A stretch of DNA of 16,803 nt, taken from contig JAUWYK010000043.1 of assembly GCA_030615865.1 (NCBI GenBank), positions 1 to 16,803 on the forward strand, given 5' to 3'. The position numbers and the translations under genes are program-made. The stretch is from Dehalococcoidia bacterium. Its GTDB lineage: Bacteria; Chloroflexota; Dehalococcoidia; Dehalococcoidales; JAUWYK01. This document shows positions 6,044-13,635 of this stretch, in pieces. The notes below the pieces were generated by a model. That model did not search any database. It was not told the origin of the DNA and saw only the letters and a list, made by a program, of their open reading frames with translations. Each line of letters opens with the position of its first letter. Positions within the stretch are counted from its first letter, which is position 1.

Positions 6044-7297
6044 ATGCCTGAGAATTTATCAAGCAAAATTGAAAAACAGCTACCGGCTGAGTTGGTTAGC
6101 TTCATGCAAGTAGCCGGTGAGGTGGCTAACAGGCAGGGGCAGAGCCTATACCTTGTCGGCGGTGTGGTTCGTGACCTGCTCCTGGGACAAGCCAACTTTG
6201 ACCTTGACCTGGTGGTGGAAGGCAATGCCATAAATCTGGCGCACCAGTTATCAAGTACCTATCAGGGTAAAATAGTAACTCATCCTCGTTTCAATACAGC
6301 TAAACTGCAATGGGATAAATGGAGTGTTGACCTAGCCACTGCCCGCTCCGAAACCTATGTTAAGCCCGGAGCGCTGCCATCGGTGAAGCCCGGCTCCTTA
6401 AGTAGCGACCTTTTTCGCCGCGACTTTACCATCAATACCATGGCTATTTATCTCAACCCTAGCCACTACGGCGCATTGATTGACCTCTATGGTGGTGTGG
6501 ATGACCTTGAGCATAAACTCATCCGTGTTCTACATGAGAGAAGCTTTACTGATGATGCTACTCGTATTTGGCGTGGTCTGCGCTACGAGCAACGGCTAAA
6601 CTTCCAGCTGGAAGAAAATACCCTGCGGCTACTTAAGCGAGATATACCTATGCTGGATACCATTAGTGGTGACCGAATACGACACGAGCTGGAGCTCATA
6701 TTAAAGGAGAAATACCCGGAGAAAATCCTATACCGGGCTAATGAGCTAGGTGTGCTGTCGAAATTGCATCCGGCGCTAAAGGGCAATGGCTGGCTGGCGG
6801 AAAAATTCGGGCAGGCTCGACGGCTAAGCTCGCCTAATGCGCCACCAATTGGGCTCTACCTAGCTCTTCTGGCTTATTCCTTGACCAGTAAACAAAATGA
6901 ACAATTTACTTCGCGTCTGAGATTAGCTAAATCACTAGCCCAAACCCTGCGGGATACTAACGGCATCAAGGCTAAACTCCAATCCTTAGCCAATCCCAAA
7001 CTCACTCCAAGCGGTATTTACCGCCTCCTTCATGGCTATTCCCCACTGGCAATTACAGCCAATTCCTTAGCCAGCGACTCCTCGGTGGCTCGCCAGCACA
7101 TCCAGCTATTTCTAGATAAGCTTCGCTACATCAAGCCAGCCCTTAATGGTGATGATTTGATAAGAATGGGCATCACCCCCGGTCCCCGCATCAAAGAAAT
7201 ACTGAATCTAGTGCACGAAGCCAGACTGGATGGGAAGGTAACCAGCAAGCAGGGTGAGGAGAAACTGGTTGAAGGGTGGTTAGCCAAGAACAGATGA
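6044..7297 (+). CDS. CCA tRNA nucleotidyltransferase / poly(A) polymerase family
   Basis: The 417-residue protein has the class II nucleotidyltransferase motifs in order: LVGGVVRDLLLG (37-48); the metal-binding DLD (53-55); RRDFTINTMA (125-134); DLYGGVDDLEHKLIRVL (147-163); and FTDDATRIWRGLRYEQRLNF (168-187). The C-terminal half is a helical tRNA-binding region. Such enzymes add CCA, or part of it, to tRNA 3' ends from CTP and ATP. The tRNA 3' half at 2852 has no encoded CCA beyond its own CCA-like end, consistent with a need for this activity. The ATG has no clear Shine-Dalgarno. The protein is soluble and cytoplasmic. Sequence alone does not separate CCA-adding from A-adding activity. Confidence 0.88.
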   Translation: MPENLSSKIEKQLPAELVSFMQVAGEVANRQGQSLYLVGGVVRDLLLGQANFDLDLVVEGNAINLAHQLSSTYQGKIVTHPRFNTAKLQWDKWSVDLATARSETYVKPGALPSVKPGSLSSDLFRRDFTINTMAIYLNPSHYGALIDLYGGVDDLEHKLIRVLHERSFTDDATRIWRGLRYEQRLNFQLEENTLRLLKRDIPMLDTISGDRIRHELELILKEKYPEKILYRANELGVLSKLHPALKGNGWLAEKFGQARRLSSPNAPPIGLYLALLAYSLTSKQNEQFTSRLRLAKSLAQTLRDTNGIKAKLQSLANPKLTPSGIYRLLHGYSPLAITANSLASDSSVARQHIQLFLDKLRYIKPALNGDDLIRMGITPGPRIKEILNLVHEARLDGKVTSKQGEEKLVEGWLAKNR

Positions 7298-7315
7298 GTT
7301 ATTGATGGGCTAACC

Positions 7316-7774
7316 CTATTTCTGCTTTTCACCACTTCGGATACCCAACAGTTCCTCGATTCTCTCCCGTCTTCTATAATTTTGTACACCAAGATTAGGG
7401 TCGCTACGATGAACCGAATTTGATAGACCTATAAGTTCCGCAGAGGCTTCTTCGATTTTTGCCTTTTTTCGCACAAGCCCCATAAATGACCAGAACGAAT
7501 ACCATGGGACAGAGTGCGCTCTGGCCCTTAGCTGGCTAGCTTGGCGCCGCAGTGCCTCGCTGGCTTCATCCATTCTTTCCTTCTGACCATACCCAGGGTT
7601 ACTATATACATCCGCATAGAAAATTAAGGTGTCAGCAATTTCACCAATAAGAGAACGCAGACGGTGGATTGGTTCTACAAACAATGCTACAAGAAAGTGC
7701 CCACCAGCATACACAATACTTCCACCCACTACTGTGAAGATTGCTGTAAGTACTATTCTCCAAAGTTCGGACAT
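7316..7774 (-). CDS. Small membrane-anchored protein of unknown function
   Basis: The 152-residue product starts MSELWRIVLTAIFTVVGG and has one long or two short N-terminal hydrophobic segments (about 5-33). A charged, probably helical cytoplasmic part follows, rich in Arg, Glu and Ala (for example ASEALRRQASQLRARAH). I do not recognise a family. I place the start at ATG 7774, preceded by GAGGGG, rather than the ATG four codons upstream with no ribosome site. It converges on the CCA gene with 18 bp between the stop codons, leaving no room for a separate terminator. Confidence 0.65.
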   Translation of the reverse strand: MSELWRIVLTAIFTVVGGSIVYAGGHFLVALFVEPIHRLRSLIGEIADTLIFYADVYSNPGYGQKERMDEASEALRRQASQLRARAHSVPWYSFWSFMGLVRKKAKIEEASAELIGLSNSVHRSDPNLGVQNYRRRERIEELLGIRSGEKQK

Positions 7775-7791
7775 ACAACCCCTCATCCTTT

Positions 7792-7822
7792 TTCCCTCTC
7801 CCCTTGTGAAGGGGAGAGGGAA
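7792..7822. repeat. Perfect 14-bp hairpin, dispersed-repeat type
   Basis: TTCCCTCTCCCCTT (7792-7805) and its exact complement (7809-7822) flank the loop GTG. This CCCTCTCCCC/GGGGAGAGGG palindrome is of the kind found repeatedly between genes in many bacterial genomes. It sits between the promoter-side end of the small membrane protein gene and the 3' end of the rubrerythrin gene. Confidence 0.6.
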
Positions 7823-7834
7823 GGGAAATTTCTT

Positions 7835-7856
7835 AAAGGGGCGAAGCCCCTTTTAA
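7835..7856. terminator. Hairpin terminator downstream of rubrerythrin
   Basis: AAAGGGGC (7835-7842) and GCCCCTTT (7846-7853) form an 8-bp perfect stem. It begins 15 bases past the rubrerythrin stop codon. The T-rich flank is clearer on the plus strand (TTTT); on the minus strand a partial one (AAGAAATTT) follows. It likely ends the SDR-rsmA-ispE-rubrerythrin transcript. Confidence 0.5.
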
Positions 7857-7871
7857 TCCCTCTTTCTCACC

Positions 7872-8375
7872 CTACTCCACGCGCTTGAATTTACTGCGTG
7901 GGGCGCCACATACAGGGCATCTCTCGGGAGCTTCGCCGGCTACAGTATTGCCGCAGACCTGGCAGACAAAGTAAGGCTCGTCCTTCAGTCCCTGTCCCGC
8001 CTCAAGGGCTTCAAGTGTCTTCTGGTACAGGTTATAGTGGATTTTCTCTACCGCGTTGGCGTGGGTGAAACTAATCTCAGCCCTCTCATTATTTTCAGCT
8101 TTGGCCTGCTCAATGAAGGCGGGATACATTTCCCTGAATTCATGACTTTCGCCGCTGACAGCTGCTTCCAGATTCTCCTTGGTTGTCCCAATGCCACCCA
8201 TAACCTCAAGATGGTTGTGGGCGTGAACCGTCTCTGCCTCTGCTGCGGCGCGAAATAGCCTGGCTATCTGGGGATGCCCTTCCTTTTCCGTCTTGTCAGC
8301 AAAGAACAGGTATCGCCGGTTGGCCTGGCTTTCTCCAGCAAAAGCTGACTGCAGATTTTCACTCGTGTTGCTCAT
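7872..8375 (-). CDS. Rubrerythrin
   Basis: The 167-residue protein combines a ferritin-like four-helix diiron domain with a C-terminal rubredoxin domain. Diiron ligand motifs are E15, E48 in AEAETVHAHNH, and E110/H113 in VEKIH. The rubredoxin irons bind through CQVCG (138-142) and CPVCG (153-157). Rubrerythrin reduces hydrogen peroxide in anaerobes using electrons from rubredoxin or ferredoxin-type donors, in the cytoplasm. AGGAGG stands 5 bases before the ATG, which overlaps the ispE stop (ATGA). An oxidative-stress protein suits a strict anaerobe with oxygen-sensitive tungsten enzymes. Confidence 0.95.
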   Translation of the reverse strand: MSNTSENLQSAFAGESQANRRYLFFADKTEKEGHPQIARLFRAAAEAETVHAHNHLEVMGGIGTTKENLEAAVSGESHEFREMYPAFIEQAKAENNERAEISFTHANAVEKIHYNLYQKTLEALEAGQGLKDEPYFVCQVCGNTVAGEAPERCPVCGAPRSKFKRVE

Positions 8376-9229
8376 TTAATACCTCCTAATGTCTCAGTTA
8401 GATAAGATTCCAGCCCCTGTTTTTGGAGATTTCCATATATGTTCTCAGCCTGAGTCTTGTCCTTTACCAGAGTAAATAGCGCTGGTCCTGAGCCGGCTAG
8501 GTGAATTTCTTGAGCCCCGGCTTTTAAAAATTGTCCCCAATATTCCTCAAGCCCGGTAAAGCTATCAAGGGCAACATCGTCAAACACATTAAACAGGCTA
8601 GATGTTGTTATCTCCCCACCCCCAGTTAGTAAAGCAGCAAGCCTGTCTGTAGCCTGCCCTCCGGTATAGTGGCTGGGCTTTAGACTGGCGTAAAGCCGTT
8701 TTGTCTTCTCTGGCAGCCTGGGTACAGGTGGCACCATTAGGACAACCCACATATAGGGGAACGGGGGTAGTGGGGTTACTATCTCCCCCCTGCCCTTGAC
8801 CAGAGACGTGCCACCATGAAGAAAGAAGGCTACGTCTGAACCTAGCTGGGAGGCTAGCTCAAGCAATTTCTCCTGTGATAAACCCAATCGCCAAAGCTTA
8901 TTAACCCCGCGCAGAATAGCGGCGGCATCACTACTGTCTCCACCCAACCCTGACACTAATGGGATGTGCTTGTTAACTTTTATGGTTGCCCCTTTAGCGC
9001 ATCGTGTCGCTTCCTGAAGTAAGCTGGCTGCCTTAGATGCTAGGCTCTCTTCTGGGATAAAATTGGGCGCATTGGACTTAAACTCAATATTCTGGCTTAA
9101 CTGGAGGCGGAGGCTATCACATAGATTTATGGTCTGGATAACACTGCGAATTTCATGAAAGCCATCAGGGCGCTTTGCCAAAACCTCAAGGGTCAAATTT
9201 AACTTAGCTGGCGCCAGAACAGTCAGCAC
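8372..9229 (-). CDS. ispE: 4-diphosphocytidyl-2-C-methyl-D-erythritol kinase
   Basis: This 285-residue GHMP kinase phosphorylates CDP-methylerythritol in the MEP isoprenoid pathway. The N-terminal APAKLNLTLEV includes the catalytic Lys (K9), PLVSGLGGDSSDAAA (90-104) is the ATP-binding glycine loop, SDVAFFLHGG (131-140) holds the catalytic Asp, and LAGSGPALFTLV is the third motif. The usual GGxGGGSS loop reads SGLGGDSS here. The GTG start overlaps the rsmA stop by 7 bp and a site AGGGG lies inside rsmA. The rsmA-ispE order is common in bacteria. Confidence 0.95.
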   Translation of the reverse strand: MLTVLAPAKLNLTLEVLAKRPDGFHEIRSVIQTINLCDSLRLQLSQNIEFKSNAPNFIPEESLASKAASLLQEATRCAKGATIKVNKHIPLVSGLGGDSSDAAAILRGVNKLWRLGLSQEKLLELASQLGSDVAFFLHGGTSLVKGRGEIVTPLPPFPYMWVVLMVPPVPRLPEKTKRLYASLKPSHYTGGQATDRLAALLTGGGEITTSSLFNVFDDVALDSFTGLEEYWGQFLKAGAQEIHLAGSGPALFTLVKDKTQAENIYGNLQKQGLESYLTETLGGIK

Positions 9230-10137
9230 GCTGATTCACCCCTAAATACCTGCCACAACTGTGCCCACTCCCCAAGGGTCAAGGTTCCAGCCCGTCGTTG
9301 TGGCGCTATATCTGCTTTCCCCAATAAGGATAAAGCTTCAGCCTTTGGTAATCCCAGACCTTGAGCTAAAGAATTGCATATCTGCTTGCGGGAGGCGGTA
9401 AAACCAGCCCGCACCAGCTCGAAAAAGCTTCCTTCATCCACTGCCACTGCTGGCTGAGGATACAAGTCAATCCGCAGTATAGCTGAATCAACCTCTGGTG
9501 CCGGATAAAAGCAGTGAGCTGGCACGTGGCTGATTATTCTTGGTTCCCCGTAAAACTGGACGCTAATACTCAGCAGGCTCATGTGATCAGGCTTAGCCAC
9601 AATAGCCTCAGCTACTTCCTTTTGCACCATAACTACCATAGTTTGAGGCTTAACCGAAGCCTCAAGAAAATGGCGCAAGGTAGGAGAGGTAATATAGTAG
9701 GGGAGGTTAGCCACCACCTTGTAGCTAAGAGGGCTATTTATTGCCGGTGGAAACCTCGCCTTTTGCTCCCGGAGCAAAGCTGCTGGATTAATCCCAAGTA
9801 TATCTTCATTGATGATGGTAACATTGTCAAAAGAAGCCAGTGTCTGTTTTAAGCTAGCAGCTAGTTTGCTATCCAGCTCAATGGCAATTACCCAACCAGC
9901 TTGCTTGGCTAGCTCCTTGGTCAGCACACCTAGACCAGAACCTATTTCCATAACAATATCGGCGGAGGTAAGTTGGGCAGCCGAAGCAATAAGCTCAAGC
10001 ACATCTCCGTCAATAAGGAAGTGCTGCCCCAGTCTCTTTCTTGCCTTAAGGTCGAAGTGGCGCAGTAACCTCTTGGTTTGAGCCAAAAGTGGCTCTGTCT
10101 TGAGGTAACGCCTTCTATGGGCTACTTTTTTAGCCAC
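9223..10137 (-). CDS. rsmA: 16S rRNA (adenine1518/1519-N6)-dimethyltransferase
   Basis: The 304-residue protein (KsgA/RsmA) dimethylates two adjacent adenines near the 3' end of 16S rRNA during small-subunit maturation. Motifs visible are KARKRLGQHFLID, the SAM-binding MEIGSGLGVLTKELAK, acidic IAIELD, and the catalytic VANLPYYITSP. The C-terminal part has FTASRKQICNSLAQGLG. The frame is open further upstream into the SDR gene. I choose GTG 10137 because GAGGG lies 7 bases before it and the result clears the SDR stop by 11 bases. The residual N-terminal extension before the KRLGQHFL core is about 33 residues, slightly long. Confidence 0.93.
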   Translation of the reverse strand: MAKKVAHRRRYLKTEPLLAQTKRLLRHFDLKARKRLGQHFLIDGDVLELIASAAQLTSADIVMEIGSGLGVLTKELAKQAGWVIAIELDSKLAASLKQTLASFDNVTIINEDILGINPAALLREQKARFPPAINSPLSYKVVANLPYYITSPTLRHFLEASVKPQTMVVMVQKEVAEAIVAKPDHMSLLSISVQFYGEPRIISHVPAHCFYPAPEVDSAILRIDLYPQPAVAVDEGSFFELVRAGFTASRKQICNSLAQGLGLPKAEALSLLGKADIAPQRRAGTLTLGEWAQLWQVFRGESAC

Positions 10138-10148
10138 CCTTATTCCCT

Positions 10149-10943
10149 CTAAGCCATAGTGTAACCACCATCTACGCTGAGCGCCTGCCCCGTTATCCAA
10201 CTAGCAGCATCTGAAGCCAGGAATACCACAGCGTTGGCTATATCCTCCGCTTTGCCTAAGCGGCGCAGAGGGTAGGCTTTAGCCATCTTTTCTTTCACCT
10301 CGGGTGTCAGCTTATAAAATAGCCCCCCACCACGCCACAAACTCTCTTCACCCATCTCTTCAACACTAGCTGGGACAACCGTTGCCGGACAAACTACATT
10401 GATATTGAGCCCGTAGCGTCCAACTTCCTTAGCCAAAGATTTAGAAAAGGCAATAACTGCTCCCTTTGCCCCGCCATAAACGGCTTCCCGGTATTCTCCG
10501 ACCTTACCGGCGTCAGAGGCAACACTGACAATCTTGCCACTTCCCTGAGCTGTCATGTGGTCGATTACGGCTCTAACACAGTTAACTACACCCCAAAAAT
10601 TTATATCTACCTCCTTTACCCACTCCTGCCTAGGCTTCTCAACAAATAGCTGGTCATTTACCCATCCGGCACAATTCACCAGCACGTCTAATCGCCCAAA
10701 TTCGTCTAGTATCTTCTTCACCGCAGCATCGCACTGCTCAGGCTTGGTTATATCTGTCTTAATCATCATCGCCCTACCGCCTTGCTTCTTGGCTAGTTCA
10801 GCTACTTCTTGGCCCTTTGCTTCATCTATATCCACAATGGCAATATCTGACCCCTCCTTGGCAAAAGCCAGCACTATGCCACGACCGACATTTGAGGCGC
10901 CACCAGTAACAATGGCTACTTTCTTAGCTAATCCTAACTCCAT
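10149..10943 (-). CDS. SDR-family oxidoreductase, alicyclic hydroxyacyl-CoA dehydrogenase-like (BadH-like)
   Basis: The 264-residue classical short-chain dehydrogenase has TGGASNVGRG (13-22) for nucleotide binding, VDID (37-40, an acidic residue favouring NAD), NCAG (90-93), and the catalytic S143, Y156 and K160 (YGGAK). It resembles 2-hydroxycyclohexanecarboxyl-CoA dehydrogenase (BadH) in the stretch SVASDAGKVGEYREAVYGG and in AVIAFSKSLAKE. With bamA and bamQ nearby, a role in alicyclic acyl-CoA oxidation is plausible, but SDR substrates cannot be read from sequence. No strong ribosome site precedes the ATG. It heads the run SDR-rsmA-ispE-rubrerythrin and lies 70 bases after the SRP RNA with no clear terminator between. 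Confidence 0.85.
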   Translation of the reverse strand: MELGLAKKVAIVTGGASNVGRGIVLAFAKEGSDIAIVDIDEAKGQEVAELAKKQGGRAMMIKTDITKPEQCDAAVKKILDEFGRLDVLVNCAGWVNDQLFVEKPRQEWVKEVDINFWGVVNCVRAVIDHMTAQGSGKIVSVASDAGKVGEYREAVYGGAKGAVIAFSKSLAKEVGRYGLNINVVCPATVVPASVEEMGEESLWRGGGLFYKLTPEVKEKMAKAYPLRRLGKAEDIANAVVFLASDAASWITGQALSVDGGYTMA

Positions 10944-11013
10944 TTGTTAGTTACAGCCCTAGAGTTTCCAAAATTGATTAACTGGAGGGCTGCCTCCTTT
11001 CCATAATAGCTAT

Positions 11014-11283
11014 GAGGTCGTGCACCTACCCTTGACCTTGCTTTACAGCTTGCTTAAGCCAGCCAGCTCCAACCAGGTAGCCCTACGGCACCCAGGGCGG
11101 CTACTTACCGCTGCTTCCTTCCAGACCTGACGGGTTTCATAGGGCTCTGCCGCGTAGGACCCAGCTTTCAACACCGCTTGACAGAAGTAGTCCCACAAGG
11201 CAAAGGCCTCAAGTAGGAATTCAACCTCGCTATAGCGGATTGCGAGTTCAGGGCACCGCTAGCTCCCCGTCTAGCACGACCTC
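11014..11283 (-). ncRNA. ffs: Signal recognition particle RNA, long form with Alu domain
   Basis: On the minus strand the S-domain core reads GTCAGGTCTGGAAGGAAGCA, with a tetraloop and asymmetric loop characteristic of SRP RNA that binds Ffh. The 5' part (GTGCTAGACGGGGAGCTAGC, then GGTGCCCTGAACTCGCAATC) matches the Alu domain of Bacillus-type scRNA. The ends are set by a perfect 10-bp terminal helix, GAGGTCGTGC (11274-11283) with GCACGACCTC (11014-11023), giving 270 nt, the length of the Bacillus RNA. Many bacteria have only the 100-nt form. It guides membrane proteins to FtsY and the translocon. Confidence 0.95.
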
Positions 11284-11289
11284 AATAGA

Positions 11290-11318
11290 ATGCTAACCTG
11301 TACATAACTCTTTGTCAA
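11290..11318 (-). promoter_or_regulatory. ffs: Promoter of the SRP RNA
   Basis: On the minus strand TTGACA (11313-11318) and TAGCAT (11290-11295) are separated by 17 bases, and the RNA's 5' end lies 7 bases past the -10. This agrees with the 5' end predicted from the terminal helix. Confidence 0.85.
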
Positions 11319-11320
11319 GC

Positions 11321-11358
11321 TAAAAAATAGAAAGCCCAGGTATACCCGGGCTTTCTAT
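11321..11358 (-). terminator. Intrinsic terminator of the ctpA-bamQ-bamA operon
   Basis: On the minus strand ATAGAAAGCCC pairs with GGGCTTTCTAT across a short loop (11327-11358), followed by six T residues. It starts 22 bases past the bamA stop and ends three bases before the SRP RNA -35 box. Confidence 0.92.
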
Positions 11359-11379
11359 CACTGAGTTGATGGGCTTAAC

Positions 11380-12519
11380 CTATTGCTGCTTGGGCTTAGC
11401 AAAAACTGCTTCCATCATGGCATCATCATACTGGTGTGCTTGGGCTACAAGCTGGCGATACTTGATGAAATCTATAGTCCGTGTACCGGTGATATCTGAG
11501 GTATTGAAAGCGTTGAAACCAAGCCAAGCCTCGGCATTCATGTTAGCCGCTAGCCAGTACATGGAATGCACCTTAGTTTGATCCCAGAAGAACTTCTTCT
11601 TCATTCTTATGGATTCAACGGTCATCATTACACAGAGGGGCATAAGGTTGGTTATGGTCCAGACCACTCTATTTATGTAGTCGTCAAGCAATGACCAGTC
11701 AGTTTTGAATCCCTTTAGAGTTTCTGTAGCCTGCTTAAATTCGCCCCCCTTCCTAAATTCACCGTAAGCTATCTCGCCATTCTCCACGTATTTATCAGTG
11801 ATAACCCTTGGGTCTCTTACCCACTCCCCTTTGTCATTCTTCTTAATCGGGATAGCCTTGGTGATTAAGCCCAGCCTTTCCATCTTGTAGGCGCTCCACA
11901 TTTCATTGGAAAAGCAGTTCCACATAGCCTGTTCCATACTGAGGTTCCAGGGCAGGAAATCGCTGGAGCCACCAGTTGGAGTAGAGCCATGTCTTGTCCC
12001 TGCCTGACCGAATTGAGCGGTATCAGCAGCAATAGTAAGGTCACAGGCTTGACCAATCTCCTGACCACCAGCAACCCGCATCCCGTTACACCGGCAGATT
12101 ACCGGGACTCGGCTCTTTAAGATGCCATCCACCATACCTGCAAAGAGGTCCATATAGTCGGCATATTCCTTTGGTCTCTTGGTGTAATACTCGGCATATT
12201 CCTTGGTATTACCACCGGTGCAGAATGCCCTATCGCCGGTGCCGGTAAATATGGTGGCGACGATACTCCTGTCCATTGACGCCTTGTGCATCCCAGCAGT
12301 AACCCCTTTTACCATCTCGGTAGTATAGGAACCAAACTGGGCGGGGTTATTGAGGGTTATCCACGCGGTATAAAGACCGTCAACCGTCTCGCCAGTATCA
12401 GGATTAACCAGAGGCTTCTTCTCAAACATGGTGCACGGTGGCTCGGTGCCGAAGTGCTCATCACCAAAAATCTGATGGTCTTTTAATACATTGTCTCTTG
12501 GTATCCAATCTAAAGCCAT
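11380..12519 (-). CDS. bamA: 6-oxocyclohex-1-ene-1-carbonyl-CoA hydrolase
   Basis: The 379-residue crotonase-superfamily protein matches BamA/Oah in length (about 377) and in many segments. It starts MALDWIPRDN and has FCTGGNTKEYAEYYTKRP, ICRCNGMRVAGGQEIGQACD, FGQAGTRHGSTPTGGSSDFL and KKFFWDQTKVHSMYWLAAN. BamA hydrates and cleaves the alicyclic ring of 6-oxocyclohexene-carbonyl-CoA to 3-hydroxypimelyl-CoA, the ring-opening step of anaerobic benzoyl-CoA degradation; the gene is widely used as a marker for that pathway. AAAGGAGGT lies 5 bases before the ATG, 25 bp after bamQ. A strong terminator follows. Confidence 0.93.
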   Translation of the reverse strand: MALDWIPRDNVLKDHQIFGDEHFGTEPPCTMFEKKPLVNPDTGETVDGLYTAWITLNNPAQFGSYTTEMVKGVTAGMHKASMDRSIVATIFTGTGDRAFCTGGNTKEYAEYYTKRPKEYADYMDLFAGMVDGILKSRVPVICRCNGMRVAGGQEIGQACDLTIAADTAQFGQAGTRHGSTPTGGSSDFLPWNLSMEQAMWNCFSNEMWSAYKMERLGLITKAIPIKKNDKGEWVRDPRVITDKYVENGEIAYGEFRKGGEFKQATETLKGFKTDWSLLDDYINRVVWTITNLMPLCVMMTVESIRMKKKFFWDQTKVHSMYWLAANMNAEAWLGFNAFNTSDITGTRTIDFIKYRQLVAQAHQYDDAMMEAVFAKPKQQ

Positions 12520-12544
12520 TTTATACCTCCTTTTTAATTTAAAT

Positions 12545-13615
12545 TCAGAAATCAGGGGTTAATACTATTCGCTTCGTCAAGCTGGTAGCGTGAGCTTTCT
12601 CATATGCTTCCTTTATTTGGCTCATCGGTCTTGTCTCGACAAAGGGCTCTATCTGTATCTTACCCTCCAAAACCATCTTGAGAACCTCAGGATAGTACTT
12701 GGGCAGACAACCCCACGAGCCCATAATGTCGGCGTCAAATGCCATTAACCTTGATAGCTGATATTCGTTCTTCTGCATCCCGTAACCGGCTATAACCAAT
12801 GTGGAAACGAAGGACAGTAGCTCTAAAGCGATCTCTTGACCAGCCCCTGTTCCAGTCCACTCAAATATCTTCCAGCCATAAACGGGTACACCTTTTTCCT
12901 TGCTGTAGCTCCGAAATTCATCCCGAATATCTCTTGGGGTTTTGTCCACTGAGCTAATAACATGAGTAGCTCCAAAGTTTAGGGCTCGCTTCAGCTTCTC
13001 CGGGTTTCGGGCAATACCGATTACCTCTTTGGCACCTAATGCCGAGCAAACTTGGGTGGCATATACACCAAGACCACCGGTAACCCCGATGATGATGGTT
13101 AAATCCCCGGGCGAGACCTCTGCCCTCATTGCCGCCTGATACGGCGAGGTTACTGCGTCAGCAATCACTGCAAAATGCGAAAGGGGTATTCCCTTCTTAT
13201 CCGGAATCTCACACAAATCTTGGGCAGGGACTACAATATGGCTGGAAAAGCCGCCATAAATCCCCATACTATTCCCGGGCATCTTTTGTGCCAGACAACG
13301 ATTGCCTCTACCAGCAGCACAAATAGGGCAGTTATTACACGGCATTACCGCCGGTATAATTACCTCCTTGCCTAGCCATTTACCGTCACCAGCTATTACG
13401 GTGCCGCTGATTTCATGACCCAGGGTAAGTGGTGGTTTGTTTACCGTAGGCACGCCATCATAGAAAAAGCCCAGGTCGGTATGACACACACCACAGCCAG
13501 CAATTTCAACCAGCACCTCGCCTGGCTTAAGTTCAGGAACATCAACGCTTGCCTTGGCTAGCTTTCCAAGCTCTACCATCTGCCATGTTTCAATCTTGTC
13601 AGGTATTTTTGCCAT
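12545..13615 (-). CDS. bamQ: 6-hydroxycyclohex-1-ene-1-carbonyl-CoA dehydrogenase
   Basis: This 356-residue zinc-type medium-chain alcohol dehydrogenase has catalytic zinc ligands in GCGVCHTD (40-47) and GHE (66-68), four structural-zinc cysteines (C93, C96, C99, C107), and a Rossmann loop GVTGGLG (177-183). The start (KIETWQMV), the insertion around RSYSKEKGVPVYGWKIFEWT and the downstream bamA identify it as BamQ/Had. It oxidises 6-hydroxycyclohexene-carbonyl-CoA with NAD to the 6-oxo compound that BamA uses. It lies 20 bp after ctpA with a GGGGGG ribosome site and is probably co-transcribed with it. Confidence 0.92.
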   Translation of the reverse strand: MAKIPDKIETWQMVELGKLAKASVDVPELKPGEVLVEIAGCGVCHTDLGFFYDGVPTVNKPPLTLGHEISGTVIAGDGKWLGKEVIIPAVMPCNNCPICAAGRGNRCLAQKMPGNSMGIYGGFSSHIVVPAQDLCEIPDKKGIPLSHFAVIADAVTSPYQAAMRAEVSPGDLTIIIGVTGGLGVYATQVCSALGAKEVIGIARNPEKLKRALNFGATHVISSVDKTPRDIRDEFRSYSKEKGVPVYGWKIFEWTGTGAGQEIALELLSFVSTLVIAGYGMQKNEYQLSRLMAFDADIMGSWGCLPKYYPEVLKMVLEGKIQIEPFVETRPMSQIKEAYEKAHATSLTKRIVLTPDF

Positions 13616-13635
13616 TTTTCACACCCCCCTCTAGA

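Noticed and set aside
4397..7853. Hairpin repeats as a CRISPR array
   Set aside because: The hairpins differ in sequence, are far apart, lie between genes and have no regular spacers or cas genes.
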